Shown: positions 1 to 7,744, counted from the stretch's first letter. The stretch is 16,610 nt of DNA from Rickettsia typhi (GCA_945906835.1 CAMDRL010000008.1:1-16610), one strand, 5' to 3'. A program made the numbers and translations. The notes: generated by a model not told the origin, from the sequence alone.

Positions 1-1255
1 TTAAAACTGCTTCCGCTGTGGTTCCAGATCCTACAAAAAAATCTAATATTGTTATTTGGTTATCTCTGTAAGTTTTAATGACTTTTTCCAATAATTTTAA
101 TGGTTTTTTACCATTTTTAAAAGCCACTCCTCCCTCGTTGTCAAGCCCAGTAGTCTTTATGTCTGACCAAAAATCGCCGGGATGTTGTGTTAAATAGTCA
201 TCCGCAATAAGCATCTTTATTCTAGGCTGGTCTTGATCTAAATTGTAGCTCTTTAATATAAAATATAATTTTTTTTGTGGGGTTAATACCGTAAAGAAAT
301 TGCCATTTATTCGATCTCTGTTTTTATCCGCAATAACTTTTACATTGGCTGTGGTGGCTACAGTCCTAAATATTCTCCAAGCATTTTTGTATTTAAAATC
401 AATCTCATCTTTCTTGGAAACATTATTATTTTTAAAATAGTCAGAAATAGGCTCACACTCCCACCTTGAAATTATTGAGTTGCAATTATCAATATCTTTC
501 TGGGTTCTGTCTTCGTTATCCCTAATATCCTTAACAACATTTACCTCGTCTTCCGTTATATTTGTAATGATTGTTTTATATTCATCATCCCATTTTTCTT
601 TTGGCAATTTATTTAAATGCAAATTTTTTATTCCATCATTTTTAGCAATCACTAAATATTCTTTTAGTTTTGGTATCCTGCCATTTTTTACAACACTAGC
701 CATCTTTACGCCAGTTGCTTCCGACATTTTTACGCAAACAGTTTTTATATTATTTTCTCCAAATATTCCCTCTAACAACATAGTTAATCTTGGATATTCT
801 TTGTCATCAATACTACAAAAAATTGATCCATTTTCCTTTAGTAAATTTTTAGCCAACTCTAGCCTTTTGCTCATAAAGTTAAGCCATTTGCTATGTTTAT
901 AAACATCATCAGCTTCAACAAATTTATCATTATAAACAAAATCTTTATTGCCCGTGTTATAAGGCGGATCAATATAAATAAGATCAATCTTCCCCTTGTG
1001 AGTATAATTCAAGACTGACAAAGCGTGATAATTATCACCTTCAATTAAAATGTGAGTTGGTTGGTTTGGGTCGGTGATAATTTCTTTATCTTTCACCTCT
1101 TTTAAAACTGGCAATTGGTGCTGGCAATCAACCACCACTTTTTCTGGCACTTTTTCCTCATCCCACACCAGCCCATATTTTTTCTTGCTTTCAAGGTTTT
1201 TAATCACCTCCAAAAGCTCTTCTTTGTTAAGTTTTGAATAATCCTTTTTTGCCAT
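1..1255 (-). CDS. Type III-like DNA methyltransferase (Mod subunit), C-terminus cut by window edge
   Basis: Reading the minus strand from the ATG at 1253-1255 gives about 418 codons with no stop, running off the left edge, so the C-terminus is missing. The product is an N6-adenine/N4-cytosine methylase of the beta class: the catalytic motif IDPPYNTG lies at residues 95-102, preceded by ILIEGDNYHALSVL, and the AdoMet-binding motif DFFVGSGT comes later, at about 405-412. Catalytic motif before AdoMet motif, with an N-terminal segment and a long insert (target recognition) between them, is the layout of Type III Mod proteins and related solitary methylases. It would methylate DNA and, with a Res helicase-nuclease, form a restriction-modification system; any res gene would lie beyond the left edge. 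Full Mod proteins are usually 550-650 residues. No strong ribosome-binding site is visible. A solitary methylase is the main alternative. Confidence 0.88.
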   Translation of the reverse strand, partial: MAKKDYSKLNKEELLEVIKNLESKKKYGLVWDEEKVPEKVVVDCQHQLPVLKEVKDKEIITDPNQPTHILIEGDNYHALSVLNYTHKGKIDLIYIDPPYNTGNKDFVYNDKFVEADDVYKHSKWLNFMSKRLELAKNLLKENGSIFCSIDDKEYPRLTMLLEGIFGENNIKTVCVKMSEATGVKMASVVKNGRIPKLKEYLVIAKNDGIKNLHLNKLPKEKWDDEYKTIITNITEDEVNVVKDIRDNEDRTQKDIDNCNSIISRWECEPISDYFKNNNVSKKDEIDFKYKNAWRIFRTVATTANVKVIADKNRDRINGNFFTVLTPQKKLYFILKSYNLDQDQPRIKMLIADDYLTQHPGDFWSDIKTTGLDNEGGVAFKNGKKPLKLLEKVIKTYRDNQITILDFFVGSGTTAEAVL

Positions 1256-1344
1256 TGTGTTTAAAAGTTTTTTTGAATTTCCAAAATCTTAAACAAACCA
1301 CCCTTAAAGTAAATTTGATAATTAAATTTCTAGCAAATTAACAA

Positions 1345-1715
1345 TCAAAAACACCCGCCTTGATTTAAATTTTTAATCCCACTCATCAACTCAAATTGCC
1401 TGTAAGTGCTGATATTGCCATAATCATCAAGCGCTGTGCTCATTTTACTATGTCCAAAATTTTGGCTCCAAGCTTGAAATTGTTCTATGGCGCAGGTTTT
1501 TTTCCAATCAAGCTTAAAGTATCTCTAAATGAATGCAGGTTGAAATATGGTAAGCCACATTGTTCAAAAGAGGTTTTAAAAACTCCTCTAATTTGGGTGG
1601 CTTTCCAAGCAATCAGCTCTAAACCTTGTGCTTCAAAGCAAAAATCTTTATTATGCGCTAATTTTGTTCTTGGGAATGGCAGAGCATTGTTGCTAAAATG
1701 TATAATTATGTAAAA
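1345..1715 (-). pseudogene. Tyrosine-recombinase (phage-type) integrase, decayed C-terminal fragment with frameshift
   Basis: The minus strand contains about 123 codons of integrase C-terminal catalytic domain split over two frames. The first frame (1715 down to about 1498) reads ALPFPRTKLAHNK, then GLPYFNLHSFRDTLSLIGKK, including the His-x-x-Arg box (HSFRD). It then hits a stop at 1485-1487. The next frame continues without loss of homology from about 1497 to the stop at 1345-1347: EQFQAWSQNFGHSKMSTAL, then DDYGNIS with the presumed nucleophilic tyrosine. The shift falls exactly in a run of seven T (1497-1503). The N-terminal domain and the first catalytic arginine are absent: upstream in frame there is a TAA at 1716-1718, and hdaA ends at 1725. 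The fragment has no plausible start codon. The motifs match alphaproteobacterial site-specific integrases. It is probably a fossil of an integrated island; a sequencing error in the homopolymer could explain the shift but not the missing N-terminus. Confidence 0.82.
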
Positions 1716-1724
1716 TTAAACTAC

Positions 1725-2396
1725 TTAATATAAAATCTTCTTCATCTCTTTTATAGTAATATTTTTACCAACTTCCGCAGTATAAAATTCTACTAATTTT
1801 ACAGAAACAACAACCGCCTCGAAAGTCCTTTCGCTATGGCTGGCAATAAAATCAATAACACCCCTGGAGACCTTTAAATGCTTGCGAGAAAAAGCGTTAA
1901 TTAAAAGCATCTTAATCGCCTCTTGGCTAGGATTTTTAATCTCAAGTGCAAAGATATTTTTAATACGAGATGATAAATCTTTAAGCTCAAACTGCGCTTT
2001 ATTTTGTGAAGATAAAATCAAAAAAGCCTTAGATTCAGCAGCGGCATTAACTAAATGAAATAATAATTTTTCATCAGCAATTTCATTAATATTTTCTAAA
2101 ATATAAAATTTATTTTCAGAAAAAAATGACGATAAATTTTGATCAGAAATTTCTGCTATTTGCAAAAACTCTGCCTGAAATTTTTTAGCAAAAATATTAA
2201 GAATGTGAGTTTTGCCAGATTGTGCAGGGCCCCTTAAAAGCAAAGATGGAAATTGCGCTTGAGAAAATTTCTTTTGAGCAAAAAATTTACTTAAAAAATT
2301 TACAGCTGCTAAATTTTCATCAAGCAACACAAAATCTTCTTCTAAATAAGGGTCAGAATTTTCTTTAATTGGAAGGTCTAAACTTAATTGCTGCAA
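1725..2396 (-). CDS. hdaA: DnaA-related regulatory inactivator (HdaA/Hda family ATPase)
   Basis: This 223-residue DnaA-like AAA+ protein lacks the DNA-binding domain IV of DnaA. Residues 3-9 (QLSLDLP) match the beta-clamp-binding motif found at the N-terminus of Hda/HdaA. A Walker A loop, GPAQSGKT, is at 56-63. The Walker B position (FYILENINE) has lost the usual paired acids, and an SSQN sensor-like segment follows. By family, the protein binds the sliding clamp and promotes hydrolysis of DnaA-ATP, preventing re-initiation. The start is a TTG at 2394-2396, one base after the gatC stop; an in-frame TAG lies just upstream and the clamp motif begins at residue 3, so no other start fits. The spacing suggests translational coupling to gatC. 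Short DnaA paralogues of other roles, such as DnaA-like proteins of rickettsiae, are the closest alternative. Confidence 0.82.
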   Translation of the reverse strand: MQQLSLDLPIKENSDPYLEEDFVLLDENLAAVNFLSKFFAQKKFSQAQFPSLLLRGPAQSGKTHILNIFAKKFQAEFLQIAEISDQNLSSFFSENKFYILENINEIADEKLLFHLVNAAAESKAFLILSSQNKAQFELKDLSSRIKNIFALEIKNPSQEAIKMLLINAFSRKHLKVSRGVIDFIASHSERTFEAVVVSVKLVEFYTAEVGKNITIKEMKKILY

Positions 2397-2397
2397 T

Positions 2398-2685
2398 TTA
2401 TTCTATTACCTTTGGAACTGTGAAATAGCCATATTTGTGATTTTTAGCATTTAGCAAAACCTCTTCTGCAATGCCACCATCACTGATTTCATCCTTAACC
2501 ATTCTAAGTGAAGCTTCGTGAACATTTGTTAAAGGCTCAATATTATCGGTATTCACTTCATTTAGCTTTTCAACCCAATTAATAATTCCACCAACTTGAG
2601 CCGCCAGTTGAGATCTGGCTTCTTCTGCTATTTCAATTCTTGCTAATTTAGCAACTTTTTTGATATTATCTGGAGTAATCGACAT
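2398..2685 (-). CDS. gatC: Asp-tRNA(Asn)/Glu-tRNA(Gln) amidotransferase subunit C
   Basis: This 95-residue protein has the GatC layout: MSITPDNIKKVAKLARIEI at the N-terminus, the helical middle (IINWVEKLNEVNTDNIEPL), the conserved TNVHEASLRMVKDE segment, and a C-terminal YFTVPKVIE. GatC bridges GatA and GatB in the enzyme that amidates misacylated Glu-tRNA(Gln) or Asp-tRNA(Asn), needed when glutaminyl- or asparaginyl-tRNA synthetase is absent. The length is normal. In many genomes gatC is followed by gatA; here it is followed by hdaA with a one-base gap, and gatA and gatB are not in the window. It is transcribed divergently from ruvX across 25 bp, so the two genes must share a very compact promoter region. 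Confidence 0.93.
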   Translation of the reverse strand: MSITPDNIKKVAKLARIEIAEEARSQLAAQVGGIINWVEKLNEVNTDNIEPLTNVHEASLRMVKDEISDGGIAEEVLLNAKNHKYGYFTVPKVIE

Positions 2686-2710
2686 GAGCTTAAAACTTTA
2701 ATTAAAAATA

Positions 2711-3193
2711 ATGACTATTTTTAGCGACTTAAAAACCACAAATCAAGAAGCCTGTGAATCTTTACCTAAATTAGGCAGATTGCTTGGCTTAGACATTGGC
2801 ACCAAACGCATTGGAATTGCGGTTTCAGATGCTTCAAGATTCATTGCCACACCAAAATTAATCATTAATCGCCAAAGTAATTTAAAAGATTTTGCGGTTA
2901 TTAAAAACTTAATTGAAGAATATCAGGTGATTGGAATTGTTGCTGGAATGCCCGTAGATATGGATGAATCAGAAATTCCCATGACTCAATTTGCCTTAAA
3001 TTTTTGTGAAAATCTTGATGTTTTTTTAGAAAAGAAATTGCCAATTTTCTTTTTTGATGAAAGATTAACCAGCTTTGAAGCCAGAGAAATTGGTGGCTCA
3101 AGATTATCTCGTAAGAAAAATAAATCTCAAAAATATATTGATGATATTGCTGCTAGCTTGATTTTGCAGGGGTTTTTAGATTCTTTGCGGTAG
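2711..3193 (+). CDS. ruvX: Putative pre-16S rRNA nuclease RuvX (YqgF family)
   Basis: This 160-residue YqgF/RuvX protein has an RNase H-like fold. The conserved LGLDIGTKRIGIAVSD is at residues 25-40, with the first catalytic Asp at 28; FFDERLTS gives Glu117; and YIDDIAASLILQ gives the C-terminal acids at 144-145. Between them is the AGMPVDMD segment typical of the family (usually G-x-P). It is thought to trim the 5' end of 16S rRNA precursor; the older Holliday-junction resolvase label is less supported. About 22 residues precede the conserved core, slightly longer than usual. It is divergent from gatC and convergent with hemA, with only 12 bp between the stop codons and no obvious hairpin terminator. 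Confidence 0.92.
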   Translation: MTIFSDLKTTNQEACESLPKLGRLLGLDIGTKRIGIAVSDASRFIATPKLIINRQSNLKDFAVIKNLIEEYQVIGIVAGMPVDMDESEIPMTQFALNFCENLDVFLEKKLPIFFFDERLTSFEAREIGGSRLSRKKNKSQKYIDDIAASLILQGFLDSLR

Positions 3194-3205
3194 AAAAAGT
3201 TACCT

Positions 3206-4399
3206 TCAAGACCGCTTAAAAACCTCCGTCAAGCTCCCCACCAAATCTTCAATCATCTCATCACTATGAAGCGGTGTAACAGTAATTCTTAATCTCTCAT
3301 CACCCTTAGCAACGGTTGGATAATTAATATGCTGCACATAAAGATTAAATTCCAACAAAAGCCTTTTAGAAATTTCTTGCGATCTCTTAGCATCACCAAT
3401 TACCACCGAAACAATGTGTGACTGGTTTTCAACAATTTTTATTCCAGCATTTTTTAAAGCAGTTTTCAATTTTGCAACTTGCTTTTGATGAATTTTTCTT
3501 TCATTGGGACTGTTTTTTAAATGCTTTAAATTAGCTAAAATTGCTGCAGAAATAACTGGAGGAAGTGAAGTTGTAAAAATAAAACCCGAAGCAGAACTGC
3601 GAATCGCATCAATAATTTTTGCTGAAGCAGAAATATAGCCGCCTATACATCCATAAGCTTTGGCGAAAGTGCCCTGAATGATATCAACCTTATCAGACAG
3701 ACTTAATTCTTCACATAAACCACCACCAGTTTTACCATAAAGCCCCACTCCGTGAACTTCATCAATATAAGTTAAGGCATTGTATTTTTGCGCCAAATCA
3801 GTAATTTCTTTTACTTTACCAAAATCGCCATCCATTGAATATACTGATTCAAAGATAATTATTTTAAGAGTTTCTACTGAATAATTTTTTAACAATTCCT
3901 CTAAATGCGCCATATCATTATGACGAAAAATCTCTTTTTTCAAACAGCTATTTTTAATTCCCACAATAATTGAAGCATGATTCTTTTGATCAGAAAAAAT
4001 AACCAGATCAGGAATAATTTTTGCTAAAGTTGTAATTGCAGTATCATTAGCTAAATACCCAGAAACAAATACCAGAGCCGCCTCTTTGCCATGCAATTTG
4101 GCAACTTCTTTTTCAAGTTCAACTGTTAGGCGATTATTTCCAGAAATATTACGAGTACCTCCAGAGCCAAGCCCATAAGACTTTAAAGCCTTCGCTGCCT
4201 CGTCAAGTGCCAGCTCATTTTGCCCCATTCCCAAATAATCATTAGAGCACCAAACAATAATTTTTTTACCATTTTGGTTATTTGTGGCATAAGGAAATTG
4301 CCCGCAGATGCGCGAAATATCAAGAAATTCACGATAACGATTTTCGGTAATTAGCTGGTCAGTAGATTTTTTAAAAAGTTCTAAATAGTTTTTATTCAT
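3206..4399 (-). CDS. hemA: 5-aminolevulinate synthase
   Basis: This PLP-dependent enzyme condenses glycine with succinyl-CoA to 5-aminolevulinate, the first step of haem synthesis by the C4 route used by alphaproteobacteria. Visible motifs are [26 protein letters not shown], the [10 protein letters not shown] histidine that stacks on [23 protein letters not shown] with the PLP-contacting Asp and His, and [12 protein letters not shown] with the Schiff-base lysine. Starting at 4399 gives 397 residues ([11 protein letters not shown]), a usual length. The frame stays open upstream to 4456, but that extra 19-residue stretch partly overlaps a palindromic repeat (4441-4464) and resembles no ALAS N-terminus. 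A TATAAT hexamer on the minus strand at 4415-4420 also favours the inner start, though it would leave a very short leader. The neighbouring EamA transporter is 105 bp upstream. Confidence 0.93.
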   Translation of the reverse strand: MNKNYLELFKKSTDQLITENRYREFLDISRICGQFPYATNNQNGKKIIVWCSNDYLGMGQNELALDEAAKALKSYGLGSGGTRNISGNNRLTVELEKEVAKLHGKEAALVFVSGYLANDTAITTLAKIIPDLVIFSDQKNHASIIVGIKNSCLKKEIFRHNDMAHLEELLKNYSVETLKIIIFESVYSMDGDFGKVKEITDLAQKYNALTYIDEVHGVGLYGKTGGGLCEELSLSDKVDIIQGTFAKAYGCIGGYISASAKIIDAIRSSASGFIFTTSLPPVISAAILANLKHLKNSPNERKIHQKQVAKLKTALKNAGIKIVENQSHIVSVVIGDAKRSQEISKRLLLEFNLYVQHINYPTVAKGDERLRITVTPLHSDEMIEDLVGSLTEVFKRS

Positions 4400-4414
4400 A
4401 GATTTGGTATTGCG

Positions 4415-4420
4415 ATTATA
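4415..4420 (-). promoter_or_regulatory. Candidate -10 hexamer (TATAAT) for hemA
   Basis: A perfect TATAAT reads on the minus strand 15 bp before the preferred hemA ATG at 4399. No convincing -35 box sits 16-18 bp upstream, and transcription would start only about 8 nt before the ATG, so this is a weak proposal. Confidence 0.3.
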
Positions 4421-4440
4421 CAAAGCTAGCCTTTCTTTTA

Positions 4441-4464
4441 TCATTCCCACCTTCACAGGAATGA
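4441..4464. repeat. Small inverted repeat (TCATTCC/GGAATGA arms) at the 5' side of hemA
   Basis: Seven-base arms TCATTCC (4441-4447) and GGAATGA (4458-4464) surround a ten-base centre. The form resembles widespread ATTCCC-spacer-GGGAAT dispersed repeats (dRS3-like) of proteobacteria. It overlaps the possible upstream extension of hemA and may supply the spurious upstream start codons. It is a single copy in this window, so family membership is inferred from its shape only. Confidence 0.5.
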
Positions 4465-4504
4465 CAAGTTAAAATACGGAAATAGCAAGTTTTGCGCAAT
4501 CTAA

Positions 4505-5395
4505 TTAAGAATCAATCACGATAATTTTCTTTTCTTTTTTCTTTCTGGGCAGCACCGCAATAACGCCAAATAATATTATTAAAGAACCAAAAACCACCCA
4601 AATATCAACCACTTCCCCGAAGGCAAAATAAGCAATCACCGATGTAAATATTAAACGCGTAAAATCAAAAGGCTGAACCAATGACAGATCAGTTTTAGAA
4701 TAAGCAATCGACATTGACATGTGAGATAAATTAGAAATTGCTCCCATCAAAAAAAACCAAAAAACATCATTCATAGTCAATGGTTTTAGATAGGGCAAAG
4801 CAAAGGGAATTGAGATAATTAACATGATCAAAGACATATATGCCACAATGGTTTTAGGCTTTTCTGTATCAGTCATCATTTTCACCAAAACATTAGAAAC
4901 CGCCCATAAGCAAGTTGAGAAAAGTGCTAATAAATAAGCAAATTTAAACTCTCTAAATCCGGGACGAATGATGATCAAAACTCCAACAAGACCAATTAAA
5001 ATTGCAGCCCAAGTTTTTCTGGTAACTTTTTCTTTTAAAAAAAACATTGCCGCCAAGGTTGTAATAATTGGCACTACAAATGTAATTGAAACCGCCTCTG
5101 AAAGTGGCAAAAGCGTAATGACATAAAACCATACAAACATTGAAATTAGACCATTCACATTACGAAAAATATGTAAGTGCAGTCTTTTGGTTTTAAACAC
5201 GCTTTTGTAATCTCTTAAAATTTGTGGCATAAAAAACATTAGGCCAAAAATATTGCGCATCATTACAATGAAAAAAGTATTAAATTGTTCCGACATATGC
5301 CTTACTATGGCAACCAGAACTGAAACAAAAAAACAGGTTAGAATGGCAAAAAAAATACCTTGGGAATTACTGGAAAGTTTGCGGTAAAAATTCAT
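4505..5395 (-). CDS. EamA/DMT-superfamily transporter
   Basis: This 296-residue inner-membrane protein has about ten hydrophobic segments arranged as two tandem EamA units (roughly residues 10-145 and 150-285). The first unit ends with the characteristic LSEAVSITFVVPIITTLAAM, FFLKEKVTRKTW and GVLIIIRPG; the second ends with YFAFGEVVDIWVVFGSLIIL. The tail is basic (PRKKKEKK) and likely cytoplasmic. Family members export or import small metabolites; rickettsial S-adenosylmethionine carriers belong here and look similar, but the substrate cannot be read from the sequence. It starts 6 bp after the stop of the upstream helicase gene, so the two are probably co-transcribed. hemA lies about 105 bp downstream on the same strand. 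Confidence 0.88.
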   Translation of the reverse strand: MNFYRKLSSNSQGIFFAILTCFFVSVLVAIVRHMSEQFNTFFIVMMRNIFGLMFFMPQILRDYKSVFKTKRLHLHIFRNVNGLISMFVWFYVITLLPLSEAVSITFVVPIITTLAAMFFLKEKVTRKTWAAILIGLVGVLIIIRPGFREFKFAYLLALFSTCLWAVSNVLVKMMTDTEKPKTIVAYMSLIMLIISIPFALPYLKPLTMNDVFWFFLMGAISNLSHMSMSIAYSKTDLSLVQPFDFTRLIFTSVIAYFAFGEVVDIWVVFGSLIILFGVIAVLPRKKKEKKIIVIDS

Positions 5396-5401
5396 CTAGA
5401 T

Positions 5402-6688
5402 TTATGACAGTCCTTCATAAAATTTAACAGCATCGCGATTAGAAGTTATTTTTTTAAAATTAATCGATTCAATAAAAACTCCACTCAAAGCCCTAGCGCG
5501 CGACAATGCCACATAAATTTGTCCAGGGCTAAAAACTTCTGATAAATCGCAAGAAATTTTATCCAGAGTTAAGCCTTGAGACTTATGAATCGTCATTGCC
5601 CAAGCTAATATTAGTGGAATTTGATTAACACCCGCCTCAGCAATTAATTCTTTTTTATGCTCATCATATTTTTCTAACAACCATTCTTCAGGGCCAATGG
5701 TAATAATTTTTCCACCCACGAACTCAACAACTGGATAATTCTTTTTTGACGAAAATTCTTTTACAATTCCCAGAGATCCATTGATAATTCCTTCTTTTTG
5801 ATAAGTGTTTTTTATCATCATAACCTGCGCTCCAATCTTTAATTTCAAGACTTCTGGCGCTAAACAATTTTTCTTCAAAAATTCCGCTCTTTCTGGCGCG
5901 CCAAAATATTGAGCAGCGTAAGAAATTTCGGTACGAGGAATTTTTTTTAATTCAGTCTCATTTATTTTTTCAACTTTATAATTGTGAGTCGTTAGAACCG
6001 TAGGCTTAATTGCTAGATTTTTATCTTTAGCCTGAATTCTCGACTCCAAAATTTCTTGATCCTCTTCATCAAGAATTCCAAAACGCAAATTATTTAGAAC
6101 TTTGATGAATTTTGTATCATCTTGGCGAAATACTTGCTGCAAGATAAAAGTCTGCAAATTTAATCCCTCCCAAGCCTCAGAGCTAAAGCAGAAATTAGAA
6201 TTGTAGCTATCTCTTGAAATTGGCGGCAATTGTAAAAAATCACCAAATAAAATTATCTGCATACCGCCCATTGGCTTATCATTTTCTCTCACGGCGCGAA
6301 AAACTTTATCCAAAATTTCAAAAACATCGGCAGAAATCATAGAAATTTCATCAATGGCAAGAGTCTTTGTTTGCTTAATTCGACGCCTTACTTTGCTTAA
6401 TTTTGCACTAAAAATATTTTCAATTATTTTATCAACTGGCATATTGGCAAGCCCAATTCCCGACCAAGAATGAATTGTAGAACCTCCAATATTAACAGCA
6501 GCAATTCCAGTGCTTGCAGCAACTTCCAAGCCAGATGAGGCATAATTTCTTTTTAAAAAACTAAGCAAATGAGACTTGCCAGTACCAGCGCCGCCAGTAA
6601 CTAGAATATTTTTACCTTGTTCAAAAAGTTCAATAACAGATTTTTGTTGGAAGGAGAGCAGAGGAAAGTCAGAAGAGGTTGTGTTCAT
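5402..6688 (-). CDS. Pif1/RecD-like superfamily 1 DNA helicase
   Basis: This 428-residue ATP-dependent helicase shows an SF1B motif set. In order: Walker A GGAGTGKS (32-39); ASTGIAAVNIGGSTIHSWSG (58-77), typical of Pif1-like proteins; Walker B AIDEISM (111-117); GDFLQLPP (149-156); the QVFRQ segment; TIHKSQG (366-372); and the motif VI YVALSRAR (392-399). By family it unwinds DNA 5' to 3' and may act at replication or repair intermediates. It is compact, with no extra N- or C-terminal domain. It is not RecD of RecBCD, having no recB or recC neighbours. It probably heads an operon with the EamA gene 6 bp downstream. A 99-bp gap holding two palindromes separates it from the DsbA-like gene upstream. 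Confidence 0.88.
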   Translation of the reverse strand: MNTTSSDFPLLSFQQKSVIELFEQGKNILVTGGAGTGKSHLLSFLKRNYASSGLEVAASTGIAAVNIGGSTIHSWSGIGLANMPVDKIIENIFSAKLSKVRRRIKQTKTLAIDEISMISADVFEILDKVFRAVRENDKPMGGMQIILFGDFLQLPPISRDSYNSNFCFSSEAWEGLNLQTFILQQVFRQDDTKFIKVLNNLRFGILDEEDQEILESRIQAKDKNLAIKPTVLTTHNYKVEKINETELKKIPRTEISYAAQYFGAPERAEFLKKNCLAPEVLKLKIGAQVMMIKNTYQKEGIINGSLGIVKEFSSKKNYPVVEFVGGKIITIGPEEWLLEKYDEHKKELIAEAGVNQIPLILAWAMTIHKSQGLTLDKISCDLSEVFSPGQIYVALSRARALSGVFIESINFKKITSNRDAVKFYEGLS

Positions 6689-6706
6689 AAAACTTATGTG
6701 GGAAAT

Positions 6707-6721
6707 GGTATAAATTATACC
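6707..6721. repeat. Short perfect palindrome just upstream of the helicase gene
   Basis: GGTATAA and TTATACC form 7-bp arms around a single central A, ending 19 bp before the helicase ATG on the minus strand. Position and symmetry fit an operator or an extended promoter element, but AT-rich palindromes of this size can arise by chance. The GGTATA core also occurs in the palindromes between mreB and mreC. Confidence 0.4.
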
Positions 6722-6740
6722 GAAATTGGCTGTAACCTTA

Positions 6741-6779
6741 AATCACCCGTCCAACTACTACGAAGTAAGACGGGTGATT
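6741..6779. repeat. 39-bp intergenic palindrome with AATCACCCGTC ends
   Basis: Perfect 11-bp arms, AATCACCCGTC (6741-6751) and GACGGGTGATT (6769-6779), enclose a 17-base centre that itself has a TACT/AGTA stem. It sits between the dsbA-like stop and the helicase start. There is no T-run after the stem in either direction, so a standard intrinsic terminator is unlikely. Nearly the same arms bound the larger element at 14932-15057, which suggests one dispersed palindrome family. It may insulate or attenuate transcription from the dsbA-like gene into the helicase operon. Confidence 0.7.
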
Positions 6780-6787
6780 AACTAACT

Positions 6788-7642
6788 TTATTTACTTCTC
6801 AAAGCAGCAATTTTTGCTTTAAAAGAAGCGGCATCTAAAGCGCCAGGAATTAACTCTTCTCCAATTATAAAACCAGGAGTTCCGCTAATACCAATTGAAG
6901 CGCCTAATTCAGAATTTGCTTGTAGAATTTTAAGAATTTTTTCTTGGTTATCTTTCAAAGAAGCATTTAATTTAGCGCCATCAATGCCAATTTCTTTAGC
7001 AATTTTAATTGCCTCATCTTTACTTCTAGCATTTGATTTCATTAAAGCATTATGAAATTTTCTGTAAGAATTATTATCAATCAAACTTACAGCAACCGCA
7101 ACTTGAGACATTTCTACTGAAGCTTGACCAAGAATTGGATATTCTTTATAGATGAATCTAACTTTTTTATCATCTTTAAGAACAGCTTCAACGGTATCTT
7201 GAGCCTTTTTGCAATAGCCGCATAAATAATCAAAGAACTCAACAACCGTTACATCATAACCGTCTGGAGCAAAAGCGGGAGAATCGCTACTTTCTAATTC
7301 AGCTTTTTTCTCAACAATATTTTTTTGAGCATTTTTCATTTGATCTTCTGAAGCTTTTTTCTGCATATTAGCAACAGCTTGGATAATCGCTTTAGGATTT
7401 GCTTCAACCCATTTTGCAATAACTTTTTCAACATCAGCAACAGTTTCAACTTCTTCATTCAAGTCTAAACCACTTGGCTGAATTTCCGCTTCTTTTTCAA
7501 CTTTAACATCGTCATTTTCTGCTGCTTTTTTCCCACCAGTAATGGAATAAATACCACCGCCAATTATAAGAACTAATATAATGGCAATTATTGGTTTAAC
7601 GAAAGGGCTATCGCCTAAGCTGCCTTTTTTTAAAAATGACAT
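6788..7642 (-). CDS. DsbA/Com1-family thiol:disulfide oxidoreductase, membrane-anchored
   Basis: This 284-residue protein has an N-terminal hydrophobic anchor at about 17-35 after a basic start (MSFLKKG), so the rest should face the periplasm. A charged helical stretch at about 60-118 (including KVIAKWVEANPKAIIQAVAN) resembles the N-terminal extension of DsbA/Com1-like proteins. The thioredoxin-fold domain follows: VTVVEFFDYLCGYCKK with the CGYC redox pair at 141-144, a helical insert, and the cis-proline loop GTPGF with Pro256, ending GALDAASFKAKI. By family it introduces or shuffles disulfides in envelope proteins; related proteins in Coxiella and rickettsiae are called Com1 or DsbA. No lipobox is seen. 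It diverges from rnhB over about 100 bp and has no strong Shine-Dalgarno site. Confidence 0.9.
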   Translation of the reverse strand: MSFLKKGSLGDSPFVKPIIAIILVLIIGGGIYSITGGKKAAENDDVKVEKEAEIQPSGLDLNEEVETVADVEKVIAKWVEANPKAIIQAVANMQKKASEDQMKNAQKNIVEKKAELESSDSPAFAPDGYDVTVVEFFDYLCGYCKKAQDTVEAVLKDDKKVRFIYKEYPILGQASVEMSQVAVAVSLIDNNSYRKFHNALMKSNARSKDEAIKIAKEIGIDGAKLNASLKDNQEKILKILQANSELGASIGISGTPGFIIGEELIPGALDAASFKAKIAALRSK

Positions 7643-7744
7643 AGTTTTGAAATTAATTGAATTTTTTATTGTTTTATTTGAGAGATTGTAACTGAAAAAT
7701 CGAAGTACTATCTTTAACTAACATTAAATTAACATTTTATTTAA

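Noticed and set aside
480..902. Plus-strand frame of 140 codons rich in Ser, Phe and Ile
   Set aside because: It lies wholly within the minus-strand methylase gene, whose motifs are unmistakable; the composition is what antisense AT-rich coding DNA gives.
1256..1344. tRNA or attachment site next to the integrase remnant
   Set aside because: No cloverleaf-like sequence or T-loop consensus was found, and no matching direct repeat is visible within the window.
1336..1363. Possible half copy of the CACCCGCC palindrome end beside the integrase stop
   Set aside because: Only about ten bases (ACACCCGCCT) match and no opposite arm is nearby, so it is not distinguishable from chance.
1396..1713. Plus-strand frame of 105 codons opposite the integrase remnant
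   Set aside because: The minus strand of the same stretch carries clear integrase motifs, while this frame resembles no protein family; it is a shadow.
3194..3205. Terminator between convergent ruvX and hemA
   Set aside because: Only 12 bp separate the stops and no GC-rich stem with a T-run is visible.
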